The notes: generated from the sequence alone by a model not told the origin. Numbered from the stretch's first letter, positions 36,200 to 45,137 are shown. The stretch: DNA of 64,000 nucleotides from Rhizobium sp. BK196 (GCF_014193255.1 NZ_JACHZB010000001.1:248001-312000); one strand, 5' to 3'. Numbers and translations: made by a program.

Positions 36200-36379
36200 G
36201 CGCTTGCAGATGGCTGGGCCAAACCCGCGAGCCCGAAGGATCGGCCGAACCAGCTCTTAGCCGGTCTAGCGGCTGATCCCGAAACTGTCGCATAACACCG
36301 TCACCGGCAAACCGCCTTCCAGGTAGGCCGCTAGAAAACGCATCCGCTCATCCATCGCACAGGTCTCTTTCCACGGCAT
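36198..36379 (-). pseudogene. IS481-family transposase, N-terminal remnant
   Basis: The frame from 36379 reads MPWKETCAMDERMRFLAAYL and LPVTVLCDSFGISR, then TAG-Thr-Gly-TAA-ELVRP: stops replace the Lys and Tyr of the family motif GISRKTGYELV. Similarity continues weakly to about 36200. The rest of the element is gone. Confidence 0.72.
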
Positions 36380-36469
36380 CGGCAAAGCCCTCCTTTGCCG
36401 AGCACAAAACCTATCAATCATGTCGTCAGCCTATACTGTCCAGTATGTAGCCGGTTTGGACCCATCAAA

Positions 36470-36592
36470 GCCCCTCCCCAACCCCTCCCCACAAGCGGGA
36501 GGGGCTAACCTGCGGCACGCCTCACCCCTCATGAACGTCGAAGATTTGCAAAGCGGCTTCAGCACGTTAAGCCCCTCCCGCTTGTGGGGTTG
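36470..36592. repeat. Long palindromic repeat, copy B
   Basis: CCCCACAAGCGGGAGGGGCT at 36487-36506 pairs with its reverse complement at 36569-36589; with flanks the arms are about 23-24 nt, one mismatch, around a 56-nt loop. A shorter relative of the left arm is at 46680-46712. Confidence 0.85.
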
Positions 36593-36634
36593 GAAGTGTT
36601 TTTGTCTCCGCTTGCTGATTTTGCGTATCCGACC

Positions 36635-37174
36635 TCAGATGATAGAGGCAGCTGCAAACGCTTTCAGCAATCCCAGCCCCTCGGGCCAGTTCTCCAGGCC
36701 GCTCTGCCCGTTGATATGGCCGAAGGCGCCAACGACTTCGAGCCCGCTTCCCCATTGAGCCGCCCTCTCCCGGGCATAGGGGAGCGAGCCATAGGGATCG
36801 TCGGTGCTTGCCACGATCAGGGATGGAAAACGAAACCGTTCCTGCGGCACGGCCGCAAAGCCCGCCGCCTGTGCGGGGAACGCCGCAGAGGTTGGATCGG
36901 GCACGGCCACCAGAAACGCGCCCCTGGCCGGCGCCTCCGATAGTCTTTGCCAATGCGCGACCAGCAGGCATGCGAGACTATGGGCGACCAGAATGGGCGC
37001 GGTTTTCGCAGATCGCACGGCCCGTTCCAGCGCCGTGGTCCAGTCGGAAAGATCAGGCTCGTCCCAGCTTGCCGGCGAGAAGCGCCGGATGGACGTGTCG
37101 GCCTCCTCCCAGCGCGTTTGCCAATGGGCGTTTCCGGAGTTGCCGATACCCGGCAGATGAATGAATTCGGTCAC
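36635..37174 (-). CDS. RBBP9/YdeN-like serine hydrolase
   Basis: 179 residues from a GTG at 37174 with AGAGGTGA upstream; an ATG 30 nt earlier has no ribosome site. The family layout is clear: FIHLPGIGNSGNAHWQTRWE, catalytic Ser in VAHSLACLLVAHW, Asp in ASTDDPYGSLPYA, His in GAFGHINGQSGLENWPEG. Probable esterase of unknown substrate. Divergent from the Lrp-type regulator, which may control it. Confidence 0.9.
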   Translation of the reverse strand: MTEFIHLPGIGNSGNAHWQTRWEEADTSIRRFSPASWDEPDLSDWTTALERAVRSAKTAPILVAHSLACLLVAHWQRLSEAPARGAFLVAVPDPTSAAFPAQAAGFAAVPQERFRFPSLIVASTDDPYGSLPYARERAAQWGSGLEVVGAFGHINGQSGLENWPEGLGLLKAFAAASII

Positions 37175-37264
37175 CGCTTCACCTCTTCGTCGCGTCCTGG
37201 CCATTCTGGCTGTTTACAGCCGCGGACGGAATTGGCATTCATCGGAAAAGAGAAGCGAAAACCG

Positions 37265-37756
37265 ATGGATTCAAGGCAGATGGCAAAAGTTCCCGATAGT
37301 CGCGCAGCGCTTGATCCGACCGATATCGCCATGATCGAAATTCTTCAGGACGACGGACGGATCAGCGTCTCGGAACTCGGCAGAAATGTCGGCCTCTCCC
37401 AGCCCGCAGCCTCGGAGCGGCTCAAGCGACTTGAGGAGCGCGGCATCGTCACAGGCTACCGGGCGGTCATCGACCCTGCCTCCCTCGGGTTTGGAATGAT
37501 GGCGGTGATCCGTCTGCGCACGACGCATGAACACATTAAACCGTGTCTGAAGCAGTTTTCCGAGATGCCTGAAATCATCGAGGTTTTGCGGCTAACGGGC
37601 GAGGATTGTTTCCACCTTAAAGTCATCGTGCCGTCGCCGGCCGACCTCGAAAGCATCGTCGATTCGATTGCCCGCTACGGTCCCGTCACCACGGCGATCG
37701 TCTTGCGCAGCGAACGCCCGAAACCCATCGGTCGCGATCTGATCGCGGAACGTTAG
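37265..37756 (+). CDS. Lrp/AsnC-family regulator
   Basis: 163 residues from the ATG at 37265. N-terminal HTH (IEILQDDGRISVSELGRNVG, LSQPAASERLKRLEERGIV) and C-terminal RAM-type domain (DCFHLKVIVPSPADLESIVD). Divergent from the RBBP9-like gene with a 90-nt spacer. Confidence 0.9.
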   Translation: MDSRQMAKVPDSRAALDPTDIAMIEILQDDGRISVSELGRNVGLSQPAASERLKRLEERGIVTGYRAVIDPASLGFGMMAVIRLRTTHEHIKPCLKQFSEMPEIIEVLRLTGEDCFHLKVIVPSPADLESIVDSIARYGPVTTAIVLRSERPKPIGRDLIAER

Positions 37757-37832
37757 CGCCGATCGACGGCTTCGCGATATCCCGCGAGCGCGGGAAACCC
37801 ATGGCGCGCAAATGTCACCGCCCGCGCCGCAT

Positions 37833-37858
37833 AAAAAAGGGCTTCATCGCTGAAGCCC
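37833..37858 (-). terminator. Hairpin with T-run, minus strand
   Basis: GGGCTTCA and TGAAGCCC form an 8-bp perfect stem with a 4-nt loop, followed on the minus strand by TTTTTT. Its arms repeat those of the terminator at 38162-38186, so it may be a second-stage terminator or a duplicate. Confidence 0.6.
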
Positions 37859-37892
37859 ATTTCGCTTGCATATGTCGGCTTGGACCGATCTT

Positions 37893-38095
37893 TGTTACGC
37901 CCCCTCTCCTTCCTCATCTCCGTGTTCCCGGCCCAGCCCGGGTTATTTCACGGAGATCCAGCGCGCCCGCTCCCCTCAGGCGCAATGACCCCCTACGCAG
38001 TACATGCGGGCCACGCATCGCGCCGAGGCGTGATGCCTGGATTCCTGTGATTTCCTTCGCGCCAGCACGCGGGCACAGGAATGAGGAAGGAAAGG
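37893..38095. repeat. RIME-like mosaic repeat
   Basis: Contains CCCGGCCCAGCCCGGG-type palindromes, TCACGGAGATCCAGC, CCTGGATTCCTGTGATTTCC and GGGCACAGGAATGAGGAAGG. The same modules in the same order occur at 48410-48575 and, partly, at 18.0 and 21.7 kb. Such mosaics are hallmarks of Rhizobium intergenic DNA. No gene is supported in 37757-38208. Confidence 0.65.
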
Positions 38096-38161
38096 GAATG
38101 CGCCCCTTGATGATGGCAAGAAGTCACCATCGCCGGGCCGCATTTCCAATGCTGCATTTGG

Positions 38162-38186
38162 AAAAAGGGCTTCGACCCTGAAGCCC
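38162..38186 (-). terminator. Terminator of the glycine-rich secreted protein gene
   Basis: On the minus strand GGGCTTC-AGGGTC-GAAGCCC then TTTTT, 23 nt past the stop of the 38209-39498 gene. Confidence 0.75.
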
Positions 38187-38208
38187 TTCCCCGGTTCAGG
38201 ATGCCGGA

Positions 38209-39498
38209 TCAGCCGGGCTTGTGTCCGCCCTTGCCAGAGCCGCCATTGCCGGAGCTGCCGCTGCCGGAACCGCCATTGCCGCCACCGTTGTCGGAGCCAC
38301 CGTTATTGCCGCCGCTGCCCGAGCCGCCGTTGCCGCCACCGTTGTCGGAGCCGCCGCTGTTGCCGCTGCTGCCGGAACCGCCGTTGCCGCCGCCGTTGTC
38401 GGAGCCGCCGCTGTTGCCGCTGCTGCCGGAGCCGCCGTTGCCGCCACCGTTGTCCGAGCCGCCGCTATTGCCGCTGCTGCCGGAACCGCCGTTGCCGCCG
38501 CCATTGTCGGAGCCGCCGCCATTGCCGCCACTGCCCGATCCGCCGTTGCCGCCGCCGTTGTTGGAGCCACCGCTATTGCCGCTGCTGCCGGAACCGCCGT
38601 TGCCGCCGCCGTTGTCGGAGCCACCGCTATTGCCGCTGCTGCCGGAACCGCCGTTGCCGCCGCCGTTGTCGGAGCCACCGCTATTGCCGCCACTGCCCGA
38701 TCCGCCGTTGCCGCCGCCGTTGTTGGAGCCGCCGCCATTGCCGCCGCTACCCGATCCGCCGTTGCCGCCGCCGTTGTTGGAGCCGCCGCTGTTCGAGCTG
38801 TTGCCGCCCTTGTTCGAGCCTTCCTTACCGCCCTTGCCCGGATGGTCGTTGCGCTGGCCCCAGCCCTGACCGCCGTTGTCGCCGTGGCCCTTATCGCCAC
38901 CATCGCCATGGTGACCGTTGTCGCCGTGATGACCGTTATTGCCGTGGTGGCCGTTATTGCCGTGGTGGCCGTTGTCGCCGTGGTGACCATGATCGCCATG
39001 ATGGCCGTGGCCATTGCCGCCATGATCGCCGCCGGGGCCGTCGCCATCACCAGGGCCAGAACCACCGGTGTTGCCCGATCCACCGGTGTTGCCGGAGCCG
39101 CCAGTGTTGCCAGAGCCGCCGGTGTTGCCAGAGCCGCCGGTGTCGCCCGAACCGCCAGTGTTGCCAGAGCCGCCGATATTGCCCGAACCGCCGCTATTGC
39201 CATCATTGCCGCCGGTGTTCTGACCGCCGGTAGAGCCCTGGTTCGACGCCTGTTTGCCAGAATCGGAGCGGTTAGAGCCGGATCGGTTAGAGCCGAAGCG
39301 GTTGCCGCTGCTGTCGTTGTTGACCGTGCGGCTGTCATTGTCGGTGCGGATGGATTTCGTCGGCAGGCACAGGCGGGCCTCGATCGTTCCAGGCGCGGCC
39401 TTGGCACAGTTGACGACTGCCGGCGCGGCCATCGCGAGGCTGCTGCTGGCCAGAAGGTAAGCAACGGCGACGCTATACTTCGCTGCTTTGCTGATCAT
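38209..39498 (-). CDS. Secreted glycine-rich tandem-repeat protein
   Basis: 429 residues. Signal peptide about 1-24 (VAVAYLLASSSLAMAAPA). Residues 25-50 are ordinary sequence with a Cys pair (VNCAKAAPGTIEARLCLPTK). The rest is low complexity in three blocks: GGSGNTGGSG repeats (about 100-147), HHGDNGHHGNNGHHG repeats (about 160-190) and a long run of SGGSDNGGGNGGSGSSGN units (about 230-425). The blocks are near-identical at DNA level, so length will vary. Possibly a cell-surface or matrix protein; His blocks could bind metal. Confidence 0.8.
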   Translation of the reverse strand: MISKAAKYSVAVAYLLASSSLAMAAPAVVNCAKAAPGTIEARLCLPTKSIRTDNDSRTVNNDSSGNRFGSNRSGSNRSDSGKQASNQGSTGGQNTGGNDGNSGGSGNIGGSGNTGGSGDTGGSGNTGGSGNTGGSGNTGGSGNTGGSGPGDGDGPGGDHGGNGHGHHGDHGHHGDNGHHGNNGHHGNNGHHGDNGHHGDGGDKGHGDNGGQGWGQRNDHPGKGGKEGSNKGGNSSNSGGSNNGGGNGGSGSGGNGGGSNNGGGNGGSGSGGNSGGSDNGGGNGGSGSSGNSGGSDNGGGNGGSGSSGNSGGSNNGGGNGGSGSGGNGGGSDNGGGNGGSGSSGNSGGSDNGGGNGGSGSSGNSGGSDNGGGNGGSGSSGNSGGSDNGGGNGGSGSGGNNGGSDNGGGNGGSGSGSSGNGGSGKGGHKPG

Positions 39499-39514
39499 CT
39501 TTTTTCTCCCTAGG

Positions 39515-39612
39515 TTAACAACCCGTTAACTGGGAGAATGTTTATATTAGCGATCCGTTAATTCCAAGAATAAACGGCGGATTACGGCACAGCTTCTTAA
39601 CCTATAGTTAAT
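39515..39612. promoter_or_regulatory. Two CtrA-like sites in a divergent spacer
   Basis: TTAACAACCCGTTAAC (39515-39530) is an exact TTAA-N7-TTAAC CtrA site and nearly palindromic. TTAACCTATAGTTAAT (39597-39612) matches but for the last base. They lie between the start of the glycine-rich secreted protein and that of the BTLCP peptidase. Confidence 0.5.
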
Positions 39613-39689
39613 TATGCAAGTAATAAATTTTATTAAAAGTTTTACTGTAAACCATGTTACCTTCCCCACGCATAATAGAGGGGTGATTC

Positions 39690-40265
39690 ATGCGGCGGCT
39701 TTTCTGTGTTGCTTCCCTTGTGTTCTTTTCCGTGCAATTTCAAGCACTTGCCGGGCAGCCTCTGCCGGTCGGCAGGAGCATCGGCGCGCCGGTGGGCTTC
39801 GCCTCCGCCTGCGCCAGCTATCGCTGGCTTTGCCACGGGACGGCTGTTCAGGCCCGCACCCGCGGGCCGGCCGATGAGGCGGGCATGCCGCTTCTGCGCA
39901 GGGTCACCCGCGCCGTGAACCTCTCCGTCCGCTCGGTGGAGGACCGCTCCGCTGACGACTGGACCCTGCCCGTCGGCGGCCGGGGCGACTGCGAGGATTA
40001 TGCCCTGCAGAAGATGAAGGACCTGATCGACGCCGGATTCCCGGCAAACCGCCTGGCGCTCTCGGTGGTAATCGGCCCGCATGACGAAAACCACGTCGTG
40101 CTGATCGCCCGCCTGGACGACGGCGATTACGTGCTCGACAATCTCAACAACGGGGTAAGACCCTGGCGAGCCACGCCCTATACGTTTCTGGCGACGCAGG
40201 ATTTCCGCGCCCGCTCAACATGGCGCGTGACGCTGGCCGGACCGCGGGCGAATGAGTTTTCTTGA
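39690..40265 (+). CDS. Transglutaminase-like cysteine peptidase (BTLCP family)
   Basis: 191 residues with an N-terminal signal (RLFCVASLVFFSVQFQALAG). Catalytic triad: Cys in GGRGDCEDYALQK (about residue 109), His in ENHVVLIAR and Asp in YVLDNLNN. Length and motifs fit the bacterial transglutaminase-like cysteine proteinases (DUF920), periplasmic enzymes of which LapG is a relative acting on surface adhesins. Whether this one clips an adhesin is unknown. Confidence 0.9.
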   Translation: MRRLFCVASLVFFSVQFQALAGQPLPVGRSIGAPVGFASACASYRWLCHGTAVQARTRGPADEAGMPLLRRVTRAVNLSVRSVEDRSADDWTLPVGGRGDCEDYALQKMKDLIDAGFPANRLALSVVIGPHDENHVVLIARLDDGDYVLDNLNNGVRPWRATPYTFLATQDFRARSTWRVTLAGPRANEFS

Positions 40266-40472
40266 TCGGCTGGGGGCGTAATTATTGACGCCGAGTGCTC
40301 GGGTATACAGGACGCAGACGTTTAATACCTGAGAACCGCGTCTCACGCCCCATGATTCCCGTCCGCCACCTTTGCGGATCGCGCCGCCACCCTAGTTCTC
40401 TCCCGGTCATCCCTTGGAAACCCGGTTCCAACAGGCGTTTCCAGATCGCAACCACAAGAGGAGGGTTTCCCC

Positions 40473-40943
40473 GTGGGCGTCTTCGACCGCATCAAGAACG
40501 CGATTTTCGGCAAAGCGCAGGCAGCACCTGTTCAAGAACCCGCATCCGCAGCCCCGCAGGCCTCCACTGCGCCCGCTGCATCCCCCGCGCCGGCGACGAA
40601 ATCCGCGCCGGTGACCGAACCCGCAACCGGCGCGCCGCCGCCGGCCCAATCGAACCCCGCTCAGGCAAGCCCCACCCAGGTAAGCAGTGCCGATATCGAG
40701 CAGATCCTCAACGCGGCCGTCAAGAAATCCGGCCAAAAGCTTGACTGGCGCCATTCGATCGTCGACCTCATGAAGGCGCTCGGAATGGATGCCAGCATGG
40801 CCGAACGCAAGGAGCTGGCCGCCGAGCTCGGTTACACCGGCGATACCAATGACAGCGCGAAGATGAACACCTTCCTCCACAAGGCGCTCATGAAGAAACT
40901 GTCGGAAAACGGCGGCAAGGTGCCGGCCGATCTTCTGGATTGA
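40473..40943 (+). CDS. DUF3597 protein
   Basis: 156 residues; GTG start with AGGAGGG upstream. Gly-Val-Phe-Asp-Arg-Ile N-terminus, then an Ala/Pro-rich linker (about 15-75) and the DUF3597 domain (DIEQILNAAVKKSGQKLDWR, KELAAELGYTGDTNDSAKMN, LHKALMKKLSENGGKVPADL). Function unknown; a LysM-like peptidoglycan-binding role has not been shown. Confidence 0.88.
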   Translation: MGVFDRIKNAIFGKAQAAPVQEPASAAPQASTAPAASPAPATKSAPVTEPATGAPPPAQSNPAQASPTQVSSADIEQILNAAVKKSGQKLDWRHSIVDLMKALGMDASMAERKELAAELGYTGDTNDSAKMNTFLHKALMKKLSENGGKVPADLLD

Positions 40944-40959
40944 GTGACGGCTGAAGCGG

Positions 40960-41256
40960 CTAGGTAAAACCGAACGCTTTGCGCGCCGTCAAACAGGCGT
41001 CGTCGCCGGGCAGGCATGCGCGGCAGACATCCGGCCTGATGTCGTAGACCATGCACGCGACATGCGAACCGACCGTGCCTGAGAGCGCACAGCAACGGTC
41101 TCCGTCCCAGCGCATGCCTGTCTGGTCTGCCGAAACGAAATGCGCCGGCAGCAGATCGAGGTCGGCGTCGCTCTCGGTCGAAAATCGCGGCCATTCGCTC
41201 GAATAGGAACAGCACGCGCCGCAGGCCTGGCAGTCTAGGTCTGTTGATAGGGTCAT
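40960..41256 (-). CDS. YkgJ-family cysteine-cluster protein
   Basis: 98 residues. DCQACGACCSYS at the start and ACMVYDIRPDVCRACLPGDD near the end supply the eight or so Cys of the zinc- or iron-binding YkgJ/CxxCxxCC family. Role unknown. Confidence 0.9.
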   Translation of the reverse strand: MTLSTDLDCQACGACCSYSSEWPRFSTESDADLDLLPAHFVSADQTGMRWDGDRCCALSGTVGSHVACMVYDIRPDVCRACLPGDDACLTARKAFGFT

Positions 41257-41498
41257 GGGTGGCTCTTAGCACTGTAGCTGCCAAGGATGCAAAGCCGCAC
41301 CTGAAACGCCGCGCGCAATCTTTGCCGCCAGCCTGCGGCAGGGGAAGGATTGCTGGCCTCCCCAGGTGGAGTTGCTTGAGGAAATCTTACCTTTGGTTGG
41401 AATCTTTCGGCTGGCGAGAACTTATTCTTTGTCTCGTGCGTTTGATGTCTCCTTGTCTCGGCAATAACCGGTCCTATTTTTTGAAACCCGGAGGAAGC

Positions 41499-43010
41499 AT
41501 GGACGAAACTTTAAGAACGAAGGCGAGAACCGGCATCGCCGGCCTGGACGACATCCTTGCCGGCGGCTTCACACGCAATCACGTATTTCTCCTCGAAGGG
41601 TCTCCGGGGACGGGCAAGACGACAATCGCGCTGCAGTTTCTCGTGGAAGGTGCCGCCCTTGGCGAGCGCTGCCTCTACATCAGCCTTTCCGAAACCAGGG
41701 AGGAATTATACGAAAGCGCCAGGTCGCACGGCATGGAGATTGGCGAGGAGATCGAGATTTTCGAACTCGTGCCGCCCGAGAGCCTGCTCGATGCCGACCA
41801 GCAGCAGAGCCTGCTCTACTCCTCCGATCTCGAACTCGGCGAAACGACGAAGCTGATCTTCGAATCCTTCGAGCGCGTCAGGCCGCAGCGGGTCGTCATC
41901 GACAGCCTTTCGGAGATCAGGCTCCTGGCGCAAAGTTCGCTGCGCTATCGCCGGCAGATCCTCGCGCTCAAGCACTTCTTTTCCGGCTCCGATGCGACCG
42001 TTCTGCTGCTCGACGACATGACCTCGGACAATCTGGACAAGACCGTCCATAGCGTCGTGCACGGTGTCATCCATCTCGAGCAGCTGGCGCGCAATTACGG
42101 GCCTGAGCGCCGGAGGCTGCGGGTCCTCAAATATCGCGGCCAGGCCTTCCGCGGCGGCTATCACGATTTCATCATCAAGACCGGCGGTGTCGCCGTCTTC
42201 CCGCGCCTGCGCGCCATCGAGCACAAGACAAGCTTTGCGCGCACGATACTGAAGAGCGGCATCAGGGAGTTCGACCAGCTTCTCGGCGGCGGTATCGAAC
42301 GTGGATCGAGCACGCTCTTGATCGGACCGGCGGGCACGGGCAAGACCCTGTTTGCGCTGCAGTTCGTCGATGCGGCCGTCAAGCGCGGCGAAAGGGCCGC
42401 GATATTCATCTTCGACGAGGAGCTCGGCCTGCTGTTCGCCCGTACGAAGCCGATGGGCCTCGATCTCCAGAAGATGAGCGACGATGGAATGATCCACATC
42501 GAACAACTGGATGCCGCCGAACTGTCGCCCGGCGAATTTGCCCAGCGCGTCAGGGAGCGGGTGGCAGACTACGATGCCAAGACCGTCGTCCTTGACAGCG
42601 TCAACGGCTACCACGAAGCGATGCCGGAAGAAAACGCCCTCATCCTGCATATGCACGAGCTGCTGCAATATCTGAACCGGCAGGGCGCCAACACTTTCCT
42701 GACCGTTGCCCAGCACGGCCTCGTCGGCGATATGAAATCGCCCGTCGATGTGACCTATCTCGCCGATACGGTGATCCTGCTTCGGTATTTCGAAGCCCAC
42801 GGCATGGTCCGCCGGGCCGTGTCCGTCATCAAGAAGCGGACCGGCAAACACGAGGAAACCATCCGCGAATACAAGATCACCGATGACGGCCTGACCCTCG
42901 GCCAGCCGCTCACCGGCTTCCAGGGCATCCTTCGGGGCGTCCCGACGCTCGTCAATGACAGTAAGCCGTTGCTGCTGCAAAACGAACGCGAGGATGGCGA
43001 CCATTCCTAA
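41499..43010 (+). CDS. KaiC-like double ATPase
   Basis: 503 residues from the ATG at 41499 (GGAGGAAGC upstream). Two RecA-like KaiC domains: GIAGLDDILAGGFTRNHVF with Walker A GSPGTGKTT (about 34-42) and GIREFDQLLGGGIERGSSTL with Walker A GPAGTGKT (about 275-282). Two-domain KaiC homologues outside cyanobacteria occur without kaiA/kaiB, often with histidine kinases. The stop lies 17 nt inside the next gene, a hybrid kinase, implying coupled translation and a joint signalling role. Confidence 0.92.
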   Translation: MDETLRTKARTGIAGLDDILAGGFTRNHVFLLEGSPGTGKTTIALQFLVEGAALGERCLYISLSETREELYESARSHGMEIGEEIEIFELVPPESLLDADQQQSLLYSSDLELGETTKLIFESFERVRPQRVVIDSLSEIRLLAQSSLRYRRQILALKHFFSGSDATVLLLDDMTSDNLDKTVHSVVHGVIHLEQLARNYGPERRRLRVLKYRGQAFRGGYHDFIIKTGGVAVFPRLRAIEHKTSFARTILKSGIREFDQLLGGGIERGSSTLLIGPAGTGKTLFALQFVDAAVKRGERAAIFIFDEELGLLFARTKPMGLDLQKMSDDGMIHIEQLDAAELSPGEFAQRVRERVADYDAKTVVLDSVNGYHEAMPEENALILHMHELLQYLNRQGANTFLTVAQHGLVGDMKSPVDVTYLADTVILLRYFEAHGMVRRAVSVIKKRTGKHEETIREYKITDDGLTLGQPLTGFQGILRGVPTLVNDSKPLLLQNEREDGDHS

Positions 43011-45051
43011 CCGTGATGCCATTGCCCTGGTCCATGCGCCGCTCGGGCGCGATGCGCAGATCGCGGTCGCGCTTCTGCGGGAAGCGGGCATTCCCTCGCG
43101 GGCCGCACCCGACCTTGCCTCCTTTATCGCCTGCCTCGGCGACGACACTGCGCTTGCCATCATCACCGAGGAGGCGCTGCGCGATGCCGACCTTCGGGCG
43201 CTCTCGGCATGGATCGAGGCGCAGCCGAGCTGGTCCGACCTGCCCTTCATCATCCTCACCAATCGCGGCGGCGGCCCGGAGCGCAATCCAGCCGCCGCAA
43301 GGCTGTTGGAGGTGCTCGGCAATGTCAGCTTCGTCGAACGCCCGTTCCATGCCACGACCTTCATCAGCGTCGTGCGCTCGGCCCTGCGCGGGCGCAGGCG
43401 CCAATATGAAGCCCGGCTGCGCATGGAGGCGCTGGACGAAGGCGAACGCCGCTTGCAGACGGCGCTTGCCGCCGGTCGTCTCGGCGCCTGGGAGCTCGAT
43501 CTCGCCACCGATATGCTGACGGCCTCGGCCACCTGCAAGGCCATTTTCGGCCACGGCCCCGACGAGGATTTCACCTATCGCGACCTGGTAAAGGCGATCC
43601 ACCCCGACGACCGCGCCCGGGTGCTGGCCACCTTGCAGAACAGCGTGGAGACGGGATCGGATTATTCCATCGAATACCGGACGGTCTGGAAGGACGGCAC
43701 CGTCCACTGGGCCGAACTCCGCGCCCAGCTTCACCGCGATCGCGCCGGCCGAGGGATAAGGCTCGTCGGCGTCTCGGCGGATATCACCGCCCGGCTGGAG
43801 GCCGAGGAACATCAGCGGCGGCTCAACGAGATCCTGGAGGAACGGGTGGCCGAGCGCACCCGCGAACTCGAACAGGCCCATGCGACGATGATGGCGGAAG
43901 TCAGCCAGCGCGAGCGGGCCGAGGAACAGCTGCGCCAGGCCCAGAAGATGGAGGCGATCGGCCAGCTGACGGGCGGCGTGGCGCATGACTTCAACAACCT
44001 GCTGATGGCCGTGCTCGGCAATCTGGAACTGCTGCGCAAGCATGTCGGCGACAATGGCAAGGCGATCCGCCTGATCGAAGGCGCATTGCAGGGCGCCCGG
44101 CGCGGCGCATCGCTGACCCAGCGGCTGCTGGCATTCGCGCGCCGGCAGGACCTTCAGATCGGGCCCGTCGACATGACCGGCCTCGTCGCGGGAATGGCCG
44201 ACCTTCTGCAACGCTCCGTCGGCTCCACCGTGACGATCGAAACCGTGATTCCCGAGGAGCTTCCGCCGGTTTCGGCCGATGTCAACCAGATCGAACTGGC
44301 GCTTCTCAATCTCGCCGTCAACGCCCGCGACGCCATGCCCGCTGGCGGCACCATCCGCATAGAGCTGAAGCAGGCCCGCCAGCCTGTCGCCAGCGACGAA
44401 CTCGCGGCCGGCGATTATGTCGTCCTTTCCGTCGCCGATCAGGGACACGGCATGGACAAGGAGACGCTGCAAAAGGCGATCGAGCCGTTCTTTTCGACCA
44501 AGGAACTGGGCAAGGGCACCGGGCTTGGCCTGTCGATGATCCACGGCCTGGCGCTGCAGCTGAACGGCGACCTGAAGCTTGCAAGCGAGCCTGGCAAGGG
44601 CACGACGGCGGAGCTGTGGATACCGGTTTCGACCGCGCCCGCTGCCGAGCCGGAGCCCGCCGAAGCGCCGGCGGAGAATGCGGGACCGGCATCCGGCCCG
44701 AAACGCATCCTGCTCGTCGACGACGACGTGCTGATCGCCATGAGTTCGGCCGATATGCTGGCGGATCTCGGGCATGAGGTGGTGGAAGCCCATTCCGGCA
44801 AGGAAGCGCTCGACTGCCTCGGCCACGACACAGCCTTCGACCTGATGATCACCGATTACGCGATGCCCGGAATGACCGGCGGCGAACTCGCCAGGGCCGC
44901 CCGCCAGATCGCCCCGCGCTTGCCCATCCTGATCGCCTCCGGCTATGCCGAACTGCCGCCGGGCCTCGACCTCGATGTCGCAAGGCTCGCAAAACCCTAT
45001 ACTCAGGATCAGCTGGCCCAGCAGATCGGCAAGCTGATGATATCGGGATAG
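42994..45051 (+). CDS. Hybrid histidine kinase with PAS and receiver domains
   Basis: 685 residues from the ATG at 42994. Order: receiver-like N-terminus without clear acceptor Asp (1-130), PAS (about 150-265; VWKDGTVHWAELRAQLHRDR), coiled coil, HisKA with phospho-His in GGVAHDFNNLL (about 330), ATPase with LALLNLAVNARDAMP and GKGTGLGLSMIHGLA, and a C-terminal receiver with Asp in LMITDYAMPGMTGG (about 620). No membrane segment, so a cytoplasmic sensor. Overlaps the KaiC-like gene. Confidence 0.93.
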   Translation: MATIPNRDAIALVHAPLGRDAQIAVALLREAGIPSRAAPDLASFIACLGDDTALAIITEEALRDADLRALSAWIEAQPSWSDLPFIILTNRGGGPERNPAAARLLEVLGNVSFVERPFHATTFISVVRSALRGRRRQYEARLRMEALDEGERRLQTALAAGRLGAWELDLATDMLTASATCKAIFGHGPDEDFTYRDLVKAIHPDDRARVLATLQNSVETGSDYSIEYRTVWKDGTVHWAELRAQLHRDRAGRGIRLVGVSADITARLEAEEHQRRLNEILEERVAERTRELEQAHATMMAEVSQRERAEEQLRQAQKMEAIGQLTGGVAHDFNNLLMAVLGNLELLRKHVGDNGKAIRLIEGALQGARRGASLTQRLLAFARRQDLQIGPVDMTGLVAGMADLLQRSVGSTVTIETVIPEELPPVSADVNQIELALLNLAVNARDAMPAGGTIRIELKQARQPVASDELAAGDYVVLSVADQGHGMDKETLQKAIEPFFSTKELGKGTGLGLSMIHGLALQLNGDLKLASEPGKGTTAELWIPVSTAPAAEPEPAEAPAENAGPASGPKRILLVDDDVLIAMSSADMLADLGHEVVEAHSGKEALDCLGHDTAFDLMITDYAMPGMTGGELARAARQIAPRLPILIASGYAELPPGLDLDVARLAKPYTQDQLAQQIGKLMISG

Positions 45052-45137
45052 CGCATCTTCCAGCCGAGGAAGGCCATGCCATGCATCCTTTTTCCGCCTC
45101 GAACGTTTGAACTGCGTCAGCGAAAGAGGAGACCGAA

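Noticed and set aside
38215..38790. Regular repeats as a CRISPR array
   Set aside because: The repeats are in-frame codons of a glycine-rich protein with a signal peptide, no distinct spacers, and no cas genes.
40405..40432. EcfG promoter for the DUF3597 gene
   Set aside because: GGAAA with 15-nt spacing to CGTT deviates in both sequence and distance.
41499..43010. Calling the KaiC-like gene a circadian clock
   Set aside because: No kaiA or kaiB in the window; sequence supports only a KaiC-type double ATPase.
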